A program made the position numbers and the translations under genes. A model generated the notes under the pieces. That model did no database searches and was not told the origin of the DNA. It was given only the letters and a program-made list of their open reading frames with translations. From assembly GCA_001295775.1 (NCBI GenBank), contig LJIA01000001.1:248001-312000 (forward strand): a stretch of DNA of 64,000 bases, given 5' to 3'. Shown here one piece after another: positions 8,283-17,798 of this stretch; the first letter of the stretch is position 1; each line of letters opens with the position of its first letter. The stretch is from a beta proteobacterium AAP99 (GTDB lineage Bacteria > Pseudomonadota > Gammaproteobacteria > Burkholderiales > Burkholderiaceae_C).

Positions 8283-11147
8283 ATGATGCAAGCGTTCCAG
8301 CAGAACTCGTATCTGTTCGGCGGCAATGCGCCGTATGTCGAAGAGCTCTACGAGCAGTATCTCAACAACCCCGCCAGCGTTCCCGAGAACTGGCGCGAGT
8401 ATTTCTCCCGCATGCAGCTCGTGCCTGCCGCCGACGGCAGCGCATCCACTGCGGACCAAGCCCACGCCCCCGTCATCGAATCCTTCGCGCAGCGCGCCAA
8501 GGCCAACGCCTTCCTGCCGCGTGCAGTGGGTGGTGCGGACGCTGCGGTGGCCCGCAAGCAGGTCCATGTCCAGTCGATCATCGCCGCCTATCGCTTCCTG
8601 GGCAGCCGCTGGGCAGATCTCGATCCGCTGCATCGCCAGGAGCGTCCGAGCATTCCGGAGCTGGAACCCGGCTTCTACGACCTGACCGAAGCCGACATGG
8701 ACCAGACCTTCTCTGCGTCCAACACGTACTTCGGCCAGGAGAACATGACGCTGCGCGAGATCGTCAAGTCTCTGCGCGAAACCTACTGCGGCACCATCGG
8801 CGCCGAGTTCATGTACATCAGCGATCCGGCGCAGAAGCGCTGGATGCAGCAGCGGCTGGAGAGCATCCGCAGCAAGCCGCAGTTCGAGCCGGCCAAGCGC
8901 AAGGCCATTCTCGAAAACCTCACGGCCGCCGAAGGCCTTGAGCGCTATCTGCACACCAAGTACGTCGGCCAGAAGCGCTTCTCGCTCGAGGGCGGCGAAA
9001 GTTTCATCGCTTCCATGGACGAGGTGATCCAGCGCGCCGGCGAGAAGGGTGTGCAGGAGATCGTGATCGGCATGGCCCACCGCGGGCGTCTGAACGTGCT
9101 GGTCAACATCCTGGGCAAGATGCCCAAGGATCTGTTTGCCGAATTCGAAGGCAAGGTCGCCGATGACGGCCTGTCGGCAGGCGACGTGAAGTACCACAAG
9201 GGATTTTCGAGCGACGTGTCCACCCCCGGTGGTCCAGTGCACCTGAGCCTCGCGTTCAACCCCTCGCACCTGGAGATCGTGAACCCCGTGGTGGAGGGCA
9301 GCGTGCGCGCCCGCCAGGACCGCCGTGGCGATGAGCATGGCCGTCAGGTGCTGCCGGTCCTCGTGCACGGCGACGCCGCCTTTGCCGGCCAGGGTGTGGT
9401 CATGGAGACGCTGAACCTTGCGCAGACGCGCGGCTATGGCACGGGCGGCACGATCCACATCGTCATCAATAACCAGATCGGCTTCACCACCAGCGACCCG
9501 CGTGACTCGCGCTCCACGCTGTATTGCTCCGACGTCGTCAAGATGATCGAAGCGCCGGTGCTGCACGTGAACGGCGACGACCCTGAGGCCGTGGTGTTCG
9601 CCACGCAACTCGCCGTCGATTTCCGCAGCGAGTTCGGCCAGGATGTGGTGATCGACATCATCTGCTACCGCAAGCTGGGCCACAACGAGCAGGACACCCC
9701 GAGCCTGACACAGCCGCTGATGTACAAGAAGATCGCCGAGCATCCAGGCACCCGCAAGCTGTATGCGGACAAGCTCGAGACGCAGAAGGTGCTCGATGTC
9801 GGTGGTGGCGATGCGCTCGTCAAGCAGTATCGCGCCGCGATGGACGAGGGCCGCCACACCGAGGAAATTGTCCTCACCAACTTCAAGAGCAAGTACGCGG
9901 TCGACTGGACGCCCTTCCTGAATCGCAAGTGGACGGACTCGGCGGATACCGCCGTGCCCATCACCGAGCTCAAGCGCCTGGCCGAGCGCATCACCACGAC
10001 GCCTGAAGGCTTCAAGGTGCACTCGATTGTCGAGAAGGTGCTGGCCGATCGCCGCGCCATGGGCAAGGGCGAGATGAATCTGGACTGGGGCATGGGCGAG
10101 CACCTCGCCTTCGCCTCGCTGGTGGCCAGTGGCTACCCCGTCCGCATCACCGGTCAGGACTGCGGCCGCGGCACCTTCACGCACCGTCACGCCGTGCTGC
10201 ATGACCAGAAGCGCGAGAAGTGGGACTCCGGCACCTATATCCCGCTGCAGAACGTGGCCGAAGGTCAGGCGCCGTTCACGGTGATCGACTCCGTGCTGTC
10301 TGAAGAAGCCGTGCTGGGCTTCGAATACGGCTACTCCACGGCCGAACCGAATGCGCTCGTCATCTGGGAAGCGCAGTTCGGTGACTTCGTCAACGGCGCG
10401 CAGGTCGTGATCGACCAGTTCATCAGCTCCGGCGAAGTGAAGTGGGGCCGCGCCAGCGGTCTGACGCTCATGCTGCCGCACGGCTACGAAGGCCAAGGCC
10501 CGGAACACTCCTCGGCCCGCCCGGAACGCTTCCTGCAGCTCTGCGCAGAGAATAACATGCAGGTGGTGCAGCCCACCACGGCCGCGCAGATCTTCCATCT
10601 GCTGCGCCGCCAGATGATCCGCCTGTTCCGCAAGCCGCTGGTCATCATGACGCCCAAGAGCCTGCTGCGCAACAAGGACGCCGGCAGCCCGCTGTCGGAA
10701 CTCGCCCGCGGTCACTTCCAGACCGTGATCGGCGAGCAGGACGACGCGATCAAGGCCGAGAAGGTCAAGCGCGTGCTGGTGTGCTCCGGCAAGGTCTACT
10801 ACGACCTCGTCAACGCCCGCAAGGAGCGTGGTTCGGAAGACGTGGCCATCATCCGCGTCGAGCAGCTCTATCCCTTCCCGCACAAGGCCTTCGGCGAGGC
10901 GATCTCCAAGTACACCAAGGCCACGGAACTGGTCTGGGTGCAGGATGAGCCGCAGAACCAGGGCTACTGGTTCTTCGTGCAGCACCATCTCCTGGAGAAC
11001 ATGTCCGAAGGGCAGAAGCTGGGTTATGCCGGCCGTGCTGCGTCTGCGTCACCGGCCGTGGGCTACTACAGCAAGCACAACGAGCAGCAGAAGGCCCTTC
11101 TGGATCAGGCCTTCGGCAAGCTCAAGGGCTTCGTCCAGACCAAGTAG
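8283..11147 (+). CDS. odhA: 2-Oxoglutarate dehydrogenase E1 component
   Basis: 954 aa thiamine-diphosphate enzyme that decarboxylates 2-oxoglutarate and transfers the succinyl group to the lipoyl arm of E2 (also called sucA). The N-terminus SYLFGGNAPYVEELYEQYL is the E1o recognition segment. GMAHRGRLNVLVNILGK, FNPSHLEIVNPVVEGSVRARQ and HGDAAFAGQGVVMETL are family hallmarks, the last carrying the GD of the ThDP site, with INNQIGFTT following. The C-terminal half has the transketolase-like pyrimidine domain (GQDCGRGTFTHRHAVLHDQ) and PHGYEGQGPEHSSARPERFL. AGGTGA precedes the ATG. The 186-nt gap after the gltA terminator must hold the promoter; a TATACT at 8133-8138 is a possible -10, but no convincing -35 was found. 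Confidence 0.98.
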   Translation: MMQAFQQNSYLFGGNAPYVEELYEQYLNNPASVPENWREYFSRMQLVPAADGSASTADQAHAPVIESFAQRAKANAFLPRAVGGADAAVARKQVHVQSIIAAYRFLGSRWADLDPLHRQERPSIPELEPGFYDLTEADMDQTFSASNTYFGQENMTLREIVKSLRETYCGTIGAEFMYISDPAQKRWMQQRLESIRSKPQFEPAKRKAILENLTAAEGLERYLHTKYVGQKRFSLEGGESFIASMDEVIQRAGEKGVQEIVIGMAHRGRLNVLVNILGKMPKDLFAEFEGKVADDGLSAGDVKYHKGFSSDVSTPGGPVHLSLAFNPSHLEIVNPVVEGSVRARQDRRGDEHGRQVLPVLVHGDAAFAGQGVVMETLNLAQTRGYGTGGTIHIVINNQIGFTTSDPRDSRSTLYCSDVVKMIEAPVLHVNGDDPEAVVFATQLAVDFRSEFGQDVVIDIICYRKLGHNEQDTPSLTQPLMYKKIAEHPGTRKLYADKLETQKVLDVGGGDALVKQYRAAMDEGRHTEEIVLTNFKSKYAVDWTPFLNRKWTDSADTAVPITELKRLAERITTTPEGFKVHSIVEKVLADRRAMGKGEMNLDWGMGEHLAFASLVASGYPVRITGQDCGRGTFTHRHAVLHDQKREKWDSGTYIPLQNVAEGQAPFTVIDSVLSEEAVLGFEYGYSTAEPNALVIWEAQFGDFVNGAQVVIDQFISSGEVKWGRASGLTLMLPHGYEGQGPEHSSARPERFLQLCAENNMQVVQPTTAAQIFHLLRRQMIRLFRKPLVIMTPKSLLRNKDAGSPLSELARGHFQTVIGEQDDAIKAEKVKRVLVCSGKVYYDLVNARKERGSEDVAIIRVEQLYPFPHKAFGEAISKYTKATELVWVQDEPQNQGYWFFVQHHLLENMSEGQKLGYAGRAASASPAVGYYSKHNEQQKALLDQAFGKLKGFVQTK

Positions 11148-11170
11148 GCAACACGCGAGGAGCGTGTTGC
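11148..11170 (+). other. Perfect hairpin between odhA and odhB
   Basis: Directly after the odhA stop, GCAACACGC (11148-11156) and GCGTGTTGC (11162-11170) form a perfect 9-bp stem with a GAGGA loop. There is no T run, so it is not an intrinsic terminator. It may stabilise or process the operon mRNA; the GGA in the loop resembles a CsrA/RsmA recognition site, but no binding is shown. Confidence 0.6.
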
Positions 11171-11252
11171 CGCCTGCATGCCCGGTGCGCCGCATCGGGC
11201 AGGCTGCAAGCAACGCTCCGAAAAGAACTGAAGAAATCGGAGTCACATTCAA

Positions 11253-12515
11253 ATGGCAATCGTAGAAGTCAAGGTTCCCCAACTCTCTGAATCCGTGGCC
11301 GAAGCCACGATGCTCGCCTGGAAGAAGAAGGTCGGCGAAGCCGTTGCGCAGGACGAGATCCTCATCGAGATCGAGACCGACAAGGTCGTGCTTGAAGTGC
11401 CCGCACCGGGCGCCGGCGTGCTCACCGAGATCGTCAAGGGTGACGGCGCCACCGTCACGTCTGACGAGCTGATCGCGCGTATCGACACTGCCGCCAAGGC
11501 CGGCGCAGTTGCTGCGCCCGCAGCCGCTCCGGCACCTGCTGCTGCTCCCGCACCGGCGGCGGCTCCGGCATCTGCTGCTGCAGCAGGCGGCGTGGCCATG
11601 CCCTCGGCCGCCAAGATCATGGCCGACACTGGCGTGAACCCCGCCTCGGTCACCGGCACCGGCAAGGACGGCCGCATCACCAAGGGTGACGCACTCGCCG
11701 CGGCCGCCAAGGTCGCCCCGCCCACCGCTGCGCAGGCCGTACCCGTGGCCGTGAGCACGGGCGCCGTGCTGCAGCCCGTGGCCGCGCCCATCAACGTGGC
11801 CGCCATCACCGAAGGCCGCCCCGAGCAGCGCGTGCCCATGAGCCGCCTGCGCGCCCGCGTGGCCGAGCGTCTGCTGCAGTCGCAGGCCACCAATGCCATC
11901 CTGACCACGTTCAACGAAGTGAACATGGCCCCCGTGATGGAGATGCGCAAGAAGTATCAGGAGAAGTTCGAGAAGGAGCACGGCGTGAAGCTGGGCTTCA
12001 TGAGCTTCTTCGTGAAGGCCGCCGTCGCGGCGCTCAAGCGCTACCCGGTGCTGAATGCCAGCGTGGACGGCAATGACATCGTCTATCACGGCTATTTCGA
12101 CATCGGCATCGCCGTTGGCAGCCCGCGTGGTCTGGTGGTGCCCATCCTGCGCAATGCCGACCAGATGAGCCTGGCAGATATCGAGAAGAAGATTGCCGAG
12201 TACGGCGCCAAGGCCAAGGACGGCAAGCTCAGCCTCGAAGAGCTCACGGGCGGCACCTTCTCCATCTCGAATGGCGGCGTGTTCGGCTCCATGCTCTCCA
12301 CGCCGATCATCAACCCGCCGCAGTCGGCCATCCTCGGTGTGCACGCCACCAAGGACCGCGCCGTGGTGGAGAACGGCCAGATCGTGATCCGTCCGATCAA
12401 CTACCTGGCCATGAGCTACGACCACCGCATCATTGACGGCCGCGAAGCCGTGCTCGGTCTGGTGGCCATGAAGGAAGCGCTGGAAGACCCGGCCCGCCTG
12501 CTGCTCGACGTCTGA
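11253..12515 (+). CDS. odhB: Dihydrolipoyllysine-residue succinyltransferase (E2 of 2-oxoglutarate dehydrogenase)
   Basis: 420 aa (also called sucB). The N-terminal lipoyl domain (1-77) has [17 protein letters not shown], with the lipoylated Lys in ETDKV. An Ala/Pro-rich swinging linker follows (about 82-115), then a peripheral subunit-binding domain ([20 protein letters not shown] with [10 protein letters not shown]), a second linker, and the acyltransferase domain (about 190-420) ending in the catalytic [16 protein letters not shown]. It transfers succinyl to CoA and forms the core of the complex. It is 105 nt after odhA, separated by the hairpin, and 109 nt before lpdA. Confidence 0.97.
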   Translation: MAIVEVKVPQLSESVAEATMLAWKKKVGEAVAQDEILIEIETDKVVLEVPAPGAGVLTEIVKGDGATVTSDELIARIDTAAKAGAVAAPAAAPAPAAAPAPAAAPASAAAAGGVAMPSAAKIMADTGVNPASVTGTGKDGRITKGDALAAAAKVAPPTAAQAVPVAVSTGAVLQPVAAPINVAAITEGRPEQRVPMSRLRARVAERLLQSQATNAILTTFNEVNMAPVMEMRKKYQEKFEKEHGVKLGFMSFFVKAAVAALKRYPVLNASVDGNDIVYHGYFDIGIAVGSPRGLVVPILRNADQMSLADIEKKIAEYGAKAKDGKLSLEELTGGTFSISNGGVFGSMLSTPIINPPQSAILGVHATKDRAVVENGQIVIRPINYLAMSYDHRIIDGREAVLGLVAMKEALEDPARLLLDV

Positions 12516-12624
12516 TGACCCCGGGGCTGTCTCGCAGCCCCAAGGCCGTGCGGAGCCCGCGCGCTCCGCACGCGTCAGTCCGCTTGGCGCCGCACTGTGC
12601 CCGCGTCAGCGCATGGAGAACCTC

Positions 12625-14046
12625 ATGAAGAATTTTGATGTGATCGTGATCGGCGGCGGCCCCGGTGGCTACATCGCCGCGATCCGCGCCGCCCAGCTGG
12701 GCTTCAATACCGCCTGCATCGATGCGTGGAAGAACGCCAAGGGCGCCCCGGCACCGGGCGGCACCTGCACCAACGTGGGCTGCATCCCGTCCAAGGCCCT
12801 CCTGCAGTCCTCTGAGCACTTCGAGCACGCTGCGCACGGCTTTGCCGAGCATGGAGTGGAAGTCAGCGGCCTGAAGCTGAACCTGGCGCAGATGCTCAAG
12901 CGCAAGGACGAGGTCGTCGGCCAGAACAATGCCGGCATCCTGTTCCTTTTCAAGAAGAACAAGGTCAGCTTCTTCAACGGCCTGGGTTCGTTTGTGGCCG
13001 CCAAGGACGGTGGCTACGAGATCAAGGTCGAAGGCACGGAAGAGACGCTGTTTGCCAAGCAGATCGTCGTGGCCACGGGCAGCAACGCCCGCGCGCTGCC
13101 GGGCACGCCCTTCGATGAAGACCGCATCCTGTCCAATGACGGCGCGCTGCGCATTGGCGATGTGCCCAAGAAGCTCGGCGTGATCGGCGCCGGTGTGATC
13201 GGCCTGGAGATGGGCAGCGTCTGGCGCCGTCTGGGGGCTGAAGTCACCGTGCTCGAAGGTCTGCCCAACTTCCTGGGCGCCGTTGACGAGACCATCGCCA
13301 AGGAAGCGCACAAGCTCTTCACCAAGCAGGGTCTGAAGATCAGCCTGGGTGTGAAGGTGGGCGAGATCAAGACCACCAAGAAGGGTGTGACGGTGAACTA
13401 CTCCGATAGCGCCGGTGCCGCTCAGGTGCTGGAGTGCGACCGCCTGATCGTCTCGATCGGCCGCACACCCAATACCAACGGCCTGAACACCGAAGCCGTC
13501 GGCCTGAAGCTCGACGAGCGCGGCTTTATCGCCGTGGACGACGAATGCCGCACCAACCTGCCTGGCGTCTGGGCGATTGGTGACGTGGTGCGCGGCCCCA
13601 TGCTCGCGCACAAGGCCGAGGAAGAGGGCGTGGCCGTGGCCGAGCGCATGGCCGGCCAGCACGGGCACGTCAACTTCAACACCATTCCCTGGGTCATCTA
13701 CACCAGCCCGGAGATCGCCTGGGTCGGCAAGACCGAGCAGCAGCTCAAGGCTGAAGGCGTGGCCTACAGGGCCGGCAGCTTCCCCTTCATGGCGAATGGC
13801 CGCGCCCGCGCGCTGGGCGACACCACCGGCATGGTCAAGATGCTGGCAGACGCCAAGACCGACGAGATCCTGGGCGTGCACATCATCGGCCCCGTGGCCT
13901 CCGAGCTCATCAGCGAATGCGTGATGGCCATGGAGTTCAAGGCGGCGTCTGAAGACATCGCCCGCATCTGCCACGCGCACCCGACCCTGTCGGAAGCCGT
14001 GAAGGAAGCAGCTTTGGCAGTCGACAAGCGGACTTTGAATTTCTGA
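12625..14046 (+). CDS. lpdA: Dihydrolipoyl dehydrogenase (E3)
   Basis: 473 aa flavoprotein that reoxidises the E2 lipoyl group with NAD+. The FAD motif [17 protein letters not shown] is near the N-terminus. The redox disulfide is in [16 protein letters not shown], the NAD motif is [20 protein letters not shown], and the C-terminal His-Glu pair is in [14 protein letters not shown]. The ATG at 12625 is preferred because GGAGAA lies 4-9 nt before it; an in-frame ATG at 12613 would add four residues. It is the last enzyme gene of the odhA-odhB-lpdA operon. Confidence 0.97.
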   Translation: MKNFDVIVIGGGPGGYIAAIRAAQLGFNTACIDAWKNAKGAPAPGGTCTNVGCIPSKALLQSSEHFEHAAHGFAEHGVEVSGLKLNLAQMLKRKDEVVGQNNAGILFLFKKNKVSFFNGLGSFVAAKDGGYEIKVEGTEETLFAKQIVVATGSNARALPGTPFDEDRILSNDGALRIGDVPKKLGVIGAGVIGLEMGSVWRRLGAEVTVLEGLPNFLGAVDETIAKEAHKLFTKQGLKISLGVKVGEIKTTKKGVTVNYSDSAGAAQVLECDRLIVSIGRTPNTNGLNTEAVGLKLDERGFIAVDDECRTNLPGVWAIGDVVRGPMLAHKAEEEGVAVAERMAGQHGHVNFNTIPWVIYTSPEIAWVGKTEQQLKAEGVAYRAGSFPFMANGRARALGDTTGMVKMLADAKTDEILGVHIIGPVASELISECVMAMEFKAASEDIARICHAHPTLSEAVKEAALAVDKRTLNF

Positions 14047-14242
14047 ATGACCGCCGCGGTGCGGCGATGATCTCGGCGGCTTTGCCGCCTTCGATGACCT
14101 CGCGCCCTTTGCGCTTGATGACGCCGCGCGCTGCGCGGCATGACGAACAGCAACAGTCGCCCAGTCATTGAGCGCCGCAAGGCGCGGAGTCATCAAAGCC
14201 CGCGCCGGCGGGCAAGATCATCGCCGCGTGGCGGCGGTCATC
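14047..14242. repeat. Array of seven mini-hairpins between lpdA and zapE
   Basis: Seven short GC stems occur in about 190 bp: 14052-14066, 14075-14089, 14102-14114, 14123-14139, 14172-14185, 14198-14213 and 14222-14236. Stems are 4-7 bp with 3-5 nt loops. The spacers on the left are ATGAC/GATGATC/GATGACC/GATGAC/CATGAC; those on the right are the complement, GTCAT/GTCATC/GATCATC/GTCATC. The block is therefore an inverted arrangement around about 14145-14160. There is no T run. No coding function is apparent, although a frame extending zapE upstream happens to run through part of it. Confidence 0.6.
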
Positions 14243-14254
14243 AGCGAGCCCAGC

Positions 14255-15346
14255 ATGCCCGTTCAAAGCGCCTACCAAGCACTGCTAAAAGCCCGCGGCT
14301 ACACCGCAGACCCCGCGCAGCTCGCCGCGGTCGCGCGTCTGCAGCGCCTGCACGACGAGTTCGTGGAGTACAAGCGGCGCCGCGCCAGCAAGCTCATGCG
14401 CATGATCAGCCCGCCGCCGCTGCCGCAGGGTGTGTGGCTCTGGGGCGGGGTGGGGCGCGGCAAGAGCTTCCTGATGGACTGCTTCTATGACACCGTGCCG
14501 GTGATCCGCAAGACGCGGATCCACTTTCACGAGTTCATGCGCGGCATCCATGCGGAGCTGGACCTGCTGCGCGGCACGGAAGACCCACTCGGCGAGGTGG
14601 CCAAGCGCACCGCGCGCAAGTACCGCCTGATCTGCTTTGACGAATTTCACGTTTCAGACGTGGCCACCGCCATGATCCTGGAGCGTCTGCTGCGACCCCT
14701 GTTCGAGTACGGCGTGGTCTTCGTCATGACCAGCAACTTCGAGCCGGATGGCCTCTACCCGGACGGCCTGCACCGCGACCGCATCCTCGGCGCCATCGAG
14801 CTGCTCAAGCAGAACCTGGACGTGATGAACGTGGACGCCGGCATCGACTACCGCAAGCGTTCGCTGGAGCAGGCCGAGGTCTATCTCGTGCCCAACGGCG
14901 AGGCCGCCACCGCCAAGCTCACGGGCGTCTTCAACGCCGTGGCCGAACGCAATGACGAGAACCCGGTGTTGCGCATTGAGCACCGCGAGATCCGCGCCCG
15001 GCGCCGGGCAGGCGGGGCCGTGTGGTTCGACTTCCAGACCCTGTGCGGCGGCCCGCGCTCGCAGAACGACTACCTGGAACTCGCCCGCCAGTTCCACACC
15101 GTCATTCTGAGTGACGTGCCCGAGATGGGCGTGAACATGGCCAGCGAGGCGCGGCGCTTCACCTGGCTGGTGGACGTGCTGTACGACCACAAGGTCAAGC
15201 TCTTCATCTCCGCCGCCGTGCCGCCCGAGGCGCTCTACACCCAGGGGCAGTTTGCGAACGAGTTCCACCGCACCGTCTCGCGGCTGATCGAAATGCAGAG
15301 CCGCGAGTATCTGGACGCCGAGCGCCGGCGGGCGGTGGAGTTGTAG
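14255..15346 (+). CDS. zapE: Cell division protein ZapE (AFG1-family AAA ATPase)
   Basis: 363 aa. The Walker A motif is GGVGRGKSFLMD (about residues 64-75) and the Walker B region is LICFDEFHVSDVATAMIL. TSNFEPDGLYPDGLHRDR and FLPAIELL-like GAIELLKQNLDVMNVD are characteristic of the AFG1/ZapE family. The family acts at the division septum and with the inner membrane insertase under stress. The frame is open upstream through the hairpin array, but the ATG at 14255 begins the family sequence (MPVQSAYQALLKARGY). It follows lpdA on the same strand, an order common in Burkholderiales. Confidence 0.92.
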   Translation: MPVQSAYQALLKARGYTADPAQLAAVARLQRLHDEFVEYKRRRASKLMRMISPPPLPQGVWLWGGVGRGKSFLMDCFYDTVPVIRKTRIHFHEFMRGIHAELDLLRGTEDPLGEVAKRTARKYRLICFDEFHVSDVATAMILERLLRPLFEYGVVFVMTSNFEPDGLYPDGLHRDRILGAIELLKQNLDVMNVDAGIDYRKRSLEQAEVYLVPNGEAATAKLTGVFNAVAERNDENPVLRIEHREIRARRRAGGAVWFDFQTLCGGPRSQNDYLELARQFHTVILSDVPEMGVNMASEARRFTWLVDVLYDHKVKLFISAAVPPEALYTQGQFANEFHRTVSRLIEMQSREYLDAERRRAVEL

Positions 15347-15752
15347 TCGGCGCTGGGCCGGCCGCCCTGTGTCGGGCGCTTTCCGCCCAGTCGAGCCGCC
15401 CTGGGTTAGCCTGAGTTGCGTCTAATGCAACGCGCCGCGCTTTCAGGGAAGCGTCTTGGAGTTCCCACGCGCCATGTTTCAACCAAACATGGCCGATAGT
15501 TATTGATATTGAAGCGTTTTCGGCACTGGATTGCCTCAAGATCCGCTTCCATCATGCGGAAACGGGCGAATTGGTCTTTCTTTAATATTTTGGCCGAAAA
15601 TAAAGTATACGTGTCTGGACCCGACGACTCTGCGCCGTTGGGAAGCAGCACGCGGCTCCATCTGCATGCTTGCCCGAAGCAAGCTCAGACTCGCCGGTTT
15701 TTCTTCATAAGCTGCTTTATATATCGAATGTAAATAGTTGATTTAAAACAGA
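15347..15752. other. AT-rich intergenic stretch of about 400 bp with no recognisable gene
   Basis: The gap between the convergent zapE and alaX genes is clearly richer in A+T than its flanks, above all 15495-15620 and 15700-15750. GCCATGTTT (15471-15479) and AAACATGGC (15486-15494) form a perfect 9-bp stem with a 6-nt loop, without a T run. The only open frame (15503-15733) starts at an ATT and has no recognisable protein features. It may be a decayed remnant or a composite regulatory or terminator region. Confidence 0.5.
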
Positions 15753-16475
15753 TTAGACCAGCGAAATCTCCACCCGCTTGTTGTGCTTGCCCTCGCTCTT
15801 GATGCGCAGCACGCGGATGCCACCGATCTCGCGGATGTCCTTCACGTGCGTGCCGCCGCAGGGCTGCAGATCGATGCCGGGGATGCTCAGCAGGCGCACC
15901 CGGCCTGCCCCGCGCGGTGGCTTCACGCTCATGGTCTTCACGAGTTCCGGCCGCGCGTCCAGCTCCTCGTCGGTGATCCAGATGGTTTCGGTGGCGCAGC
16001 CGGCGGCGATCAGCCGGTTGGTTTCAGCTTCGATCTTCGCTGCGTCCAACAGGCTCATGTCGATGTCGAAGTCCAGCCGACTCTTCTCAGCGCCGATGTT
16101 CCCGCCCGTCACCGGCGCCTGCACCGCCTGCCACATCACGTGCAGGGCGGTGTGCATGCGCATGTGCAGGTAGCGCCGCGCCCAGTCCAGCGTGGCCGTC
16201 ACCTCGTCGCCCACCGCGAGGGCGGGCGAGGGTTGACCAGCGACTACGGGCGCCGGCACATGCACCACCGCATCCAGCCCCTCGCCCTTGCGGGTGTGCA
16301 CAATCGGCACCATCCGGCCATCCGCCGTGGAAAGCGTCCCCACATCCCCCGGCTGCCCGCCACCCATGGGATAGAACACCGTCCGGTCCAGCTCGATACC
16401 CTTGTCCGTCACCGCAACCACACGGGCCGTGCAGGATTGGAGATAGGCGTCGTCGCGAAAGAGCAGGGTGGTCAT
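15753..16475 (-). CDS. alaX: Alanyl-tRNA editing protein AlaX
   Basis: 240 aa free-standing editing domain that hydrolyses mischarged Ser- or Gly-tRNA(Ala). The zinc ligands are visible: HTALH (H108, H112) within HMRMHTALHVM, and the C-terminal CGGTH (C206, H210). The N-terminal TVFYPMGGGQPGDVGTL stretch is the family beta-barrel with the G-rich motif. The size matches the AlaX-M class (AlaRS editing domain without the catalytic core). It stands alone, convergent with zapE. Confidence 0.92.
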   Translation of the reverse strand: MTTLLFRDDAYLQSCTARVVAVTDKGIELDRTVFYPMGGGQPGDVGTLSTADGRMVPIVHTRKGEGLDAVVHVPAPVVAGQPSPALAVGDEVTATLDWARRYLHMRMHTALHVMWQAVQAPVTGGNIGAEKSRLDFDIDMSLLDAAKIEAETNRLIAAGCATETIWITDEELDARPELVKTMSVKPPRGAGRVRLLSIPGIDLQPCGGTHVKDIREIGGIRVLRIKSEGKHNKRVEISLV

Positions 16476-16510
16476 GGGCGGGTTCGGATGGGCGTTTGAG
16501 AGCGAAAGCC

Positions 16511-16582
16511 TAGCAAGACGCGCTATTGGCGCGGCTCTTCAAGCCAAACAGGCCGGAGAGGGGCTTGGGGCAAGCGGGAGGG
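16511..16582 (+). repeat. Dispersed palindrome family, copy A (degenerate)
   Basis: Shares the order of motifs with the other copies: CGCGCT..TGGCGCGG, then CTTCAAGCCAAACAGGC, then a terminal CAAGCGGGAG. It lies between alaX and the TM2 gene (both minus). The rest of 16476-16653 shows no gene. Confidence 0.5.
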
Positions 16583-16653
16583 GGTCGAATGGCCTGCCGA
16601 TCTGGCCCCGGGTGTGCAGTCAGCGCCTGGGAGCTGGATATCTCGTGTACCGG

Positions 16654-17091
16654 TCAGCCGAGGCTCAAGCCTTGCGCCTCAAAGTAAGTCTGAAACATCA
16701 GCACCAGCGTGATCATCAGCAGGGTGGTGCCGATCATCAGGCCGGCAATCGCCACCAGCACGGGCGGCCAGCGGTTGTCTGAGCGGCGTTCGCTGCCGGG
16801 GTTGAAGCGGGCGTCCCATTTTTCGTCGGGGGTCAGCGCAAGGTAGATGGCCTCGCCCATGCCGATCAGGATGGGAATCATTCCGATGAAGAAAGTGGGG
16901 TGCTGGTACCAGTTACGAAACTGCAGAGCCATCACAAACAGCGGAATGCATAGCGGGTACAGCCACCACAGGCGCAGGCCCAGGTAGAGCCGGTGGGCGC
17001 CCAGCGCGCCGGCAAACAGGGCGAGGGCGGCGCCGACGGGTTTGGACTTGAACGGTTTGGTGGTCACACGCGGATGGGCGGGTTGGGTCAT
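16654..17091 (-). CDS. TM2 domain-containing membrane protein
   Basis: 145 aa from the ATG at 17091 (the frame is open further upstream without support). The N-terminal part has PVGAALALFAGALGAHRLYLG and LRLWWLYPLCIPLFV, the TM2-type pair of helices joined by a short turn with conserved Gly-His-Arg-Tyr. Two further hydrophobic segments follow (FIGMIPILIGMGEAIYLAL and VLVAIAGLMIGTTLLMITLV), so four membrane spans are likely. The function of TM2 proteins in bacteria is unknown. It sits alone between copy A of the palindrome family and the rpsP leader. Confidence 0.75.
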   Translation of the reverse strand: MTQPAHPRVTTKPFKSKPVGAALALFAGALGAHRLYLGLRLWWLYPLCIPLFVMALQFRNWYQHPTFFIGMIPILIGMGEAIYLALTPDEKWDARFNPGSERRSDNRWPPVLVAIAGLMIGTTLLMITLVLMFQTYFEAQGLSLG

Positions 17092-17510
17092 TCGGCAGTC
17101 TTGGCGGTGGGCGACGAGGGCGCGGGGTGATGCAGTGCAAGCAATTGGTGCGCGCGCTGGCGGCAGAGCGGTCGTTGCAGGCACCTGCCTGCAAGGACCC
17201 CGGCTTCGCCCCGCAGAATCAGAGGCGCGCCACGAGGGCGCCCGGGTTCGGTGCATTGCAGCATTCGCACGACGCGGGCTAGAATAGAGAGTTTTCCGGA
17301 ATCTCGCAGGCAAGTGTCGGCCCGCGCCCGGAACGACTGTGCATCATGCGGGCTGTTGCGCGGCAGGTGGTGAACCGACGAGTTCGCACCGGCTGCAGGC
17401 GGCTCCCGAGCCTGACCGCGGCCCATCTAACCGCGCCGGGTGCTCCGCGCAGAGTCCGTGCCCCGAGCACAACCCATACCGTCTGCTGACTTTTCAAGGA
17501 TTGAAATCAC
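17092..17510. other. Intergenic region with rpsP operon leader
   Basis: About 420 bp between the divergent TM2 gene and rpsP. Positions 17092-17250 show no gene or clear signal. The promoter candidate at 17256-17285 implies a leader of about 220 nt before rpsP, unusually long for a ribosomal protein operon and GC-rich enough to fold; no known leader motif was recognised. Confidence 0.5.
17256..17285 (+). promoter_or_regulatory. Candidate promoter of rpsP-rimM-trmD-rplS
   Basis: TTGCAG (17256-17261) and TAGAAT (17280-17285) are separated by 18 nt, a good sigma-70 match, upstream of the ribosomal protein operon. Confidence 0.6.
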
Positions 17511-17780
17511 ATGGTCGTGATCCGTCTGAACCGTGGTGGCGCCAAGGCCCGCCCTTTCTTCAACATCGTTGTGACCGACAAGCGCAACCGTCGTGACGGC
17601 GCCTTCATCGAGCGCGTCGGCTTCTACAACCCCGTGGCCACCGGCGGCGAAGAAGGTCTGCGTGTCCACATGGACCGCCTGAACTACTGGACCGGCGTCG
17701 GCGCCCAGGTGTCGCCGACCGTGGCCCGTCTGGTCAAGGACTACGCCAAGAAGACCGCTGCCGCCACGCCTGCTGCCTAA
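17511..17780 (+). CDS. rpsP: 30S ribosomal protein S16 (bS16)
   Basis: 89 aa. [20 protein letters not shown] at the N-terminus, then [20 protein letters not shown], is the canonical S16 sequence. It binds 16S rRNA early in 30S assembly. It is the first gene of rpsP-rimM-trmD-rplS, a conserved operon. AAGGA precedes the ATG. Confidence 0.98.
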   Translation: MVVIRLNRGGAKARPFFNIVVTDKRNRRDGAFIERVGFYNPVATGGEEGLRVHMDRLNYWTGVGAQVSPTVARLVKDYAKKTAAATPAA

Positions 17781-17798
17781 GCAGGACAGGCTGCACCC

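Noticed and set aside
7884-10988. Minus-strand open frame of 1034 codons opposite odhA
   Set aside because: A shadow caused by high G+C codon use; its translation has no motifs and the plus strand encodes a textbook E1o.
11148-11170. Terminator between odhA and odhB
   Set aside because: The stem is perfect but no T run follows, and the next gene belongs to the same complex.
14047-14242. CRISPR-like array between lpdA and zapE
   Set aside because: Units are hairpins of varying length with hexamer separators, not constant repeats with unique spacers, and no cas genes are present.
15503-15733. Possible small gene in the AT-rich gap
   Set aside because: It needs an ATT start, has no ribosome-binding site and no protein features.
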